A model generated the notes under the pieces. The model did no database searches and was not told the origin of the DNA. It worked only from the letters and a program-made list of their open reading frames with translations. From Campylobacterales bacterium (GTDB lineage Bacteria > Campylobacterota > Campylobacteria > Campylobacterales > QNZT01), in assembly GCA_026985685.1 (NCBI GenBank), contig JALSQA010000467.1:1-6359 (forward strand): DNA of 6,359 nucleotides, written 5' to 3'. The stretch's first letter is position 1. The number at the start of each line of letters is the position of its first letter. Positions 6,197-6,359 of this stretch are shown here, in pieces. A program made the translations under genes and the position numbers.

Positions 6197-6359
6197 ATGG
6201 GAACTTTTATAAATAGTATCAACAATCTTATTACTTTGCCTACTACATTTTCACAAAATAGACAAAATGATTTTGTTAAACAAAGTATCCAAAACAGTAT
6301 AATTGATACTGTAAATTTTTCTGATCAGGCACAAAAATTATTTGATATTGGTAGTATTG
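6197..6359 (+). CDS. Unrecognised protein, N-terminal 54 residues (3' end outside window)
   Basis: ATG 6197 opens a frame that runs to the end of the window without a stop. It reads MGTFINSINNLITLP, then a Gln/Asn/Ser-rich stretch with FSQNRQNDFVKQSIQN, then DTVNFSDQAQKLFDIGSI. There is no signal peptide or membrane segment. The D-T-V-x-x-S-x-x-A-x-x-L pattern is reminiscent of short segments in flagellar secretion-related proteins such as FlgM or hook-length proteins, but it is too short to assign a family. The strong Shine-Dalgarno and an extended -10 promoter support a real gene. I give no function. Confidence 0.68.
   Translation, partial: MGTFINSINNLITLPTTFSQNRQNDFVKQSIQNSIIDTVNFSDQAQKLFDIGSI

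Noticed and set aside
6294..6312. ACAGTAT/ATACTGT hairpin followed by a T run
   Set aside because: It is a perfect 7-bp stem but has only two G-C pairs and lies within the coding start of the last gene; chance is likely in AT-rich DNA.

Overview
The window is AT-rich, densely packed bacterial DNA and most likely comes from a member of the Campylobacterota (Sulfurimonas, Sulfurovum or Arcobacter-like). The support is a FeoB with the CSVPA gate variant that I recall from Helicobacter and relatives, an OprD-like porin of the kind common in that phylum, strong T/A bias and short promoter spacers. This is a family-level impression, not a database result.

Left block (1-1633) is a piece of a surface-polysaccharide locus. 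It starts inside a KpsS/KpsC-type capsule polysaccharide gene on the plus strand. A minus-strand five-bladed-propeller protein (GH43-like, related to the GINT1 N-terminal domain) converges on it, and the two stop codons overlap.

Junction (1618-1742): the short gap holds a minus-strand open frame with no start codon. It reads like the C-terminal 40 residues of another protein and runs 16 nt into the propeller gene. It begins right where the porin gene ends, so it looks like a severed 3' gene remnant at an old recombination or deletion point between the capsule locus and the iron operon.

Middle block (1743-5192) is a tight minus-strand operon, feoB-feoA-porin, in the order of transcription. 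feoB and feoA overlap by ATGA, and feoA and the porin overlap by 11 nt. Order and coupling suggest that an outer-membrane channel is made together with the inner-membrane ferrous iron transporter. The operon promoter region (5275-5319) shows a -35/-10 pair with a perfect TATAAT. A sequence matching the classic 19-bp Fur box at 15 positions overlaps that -10 and the expected start point, so iron repression by Fur is a good prediction.

Right block (5316-6359) is on the plus strand. A small exported basic protein of unknown function is transcribed divergently from feo and may share the Fur site. It is followed by a VanZ-like membrane protein with a TTG start, a hairpin that may be a terminator, and the 5' end of an unrecognised gene with a strong Shine-Dalgarno sequence. 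The three plus-strand promoters share a TTTAnGnTAnAnT core. I saw no tRNA, rRNA, CRISPR array, transposase or intact insertion sequence.
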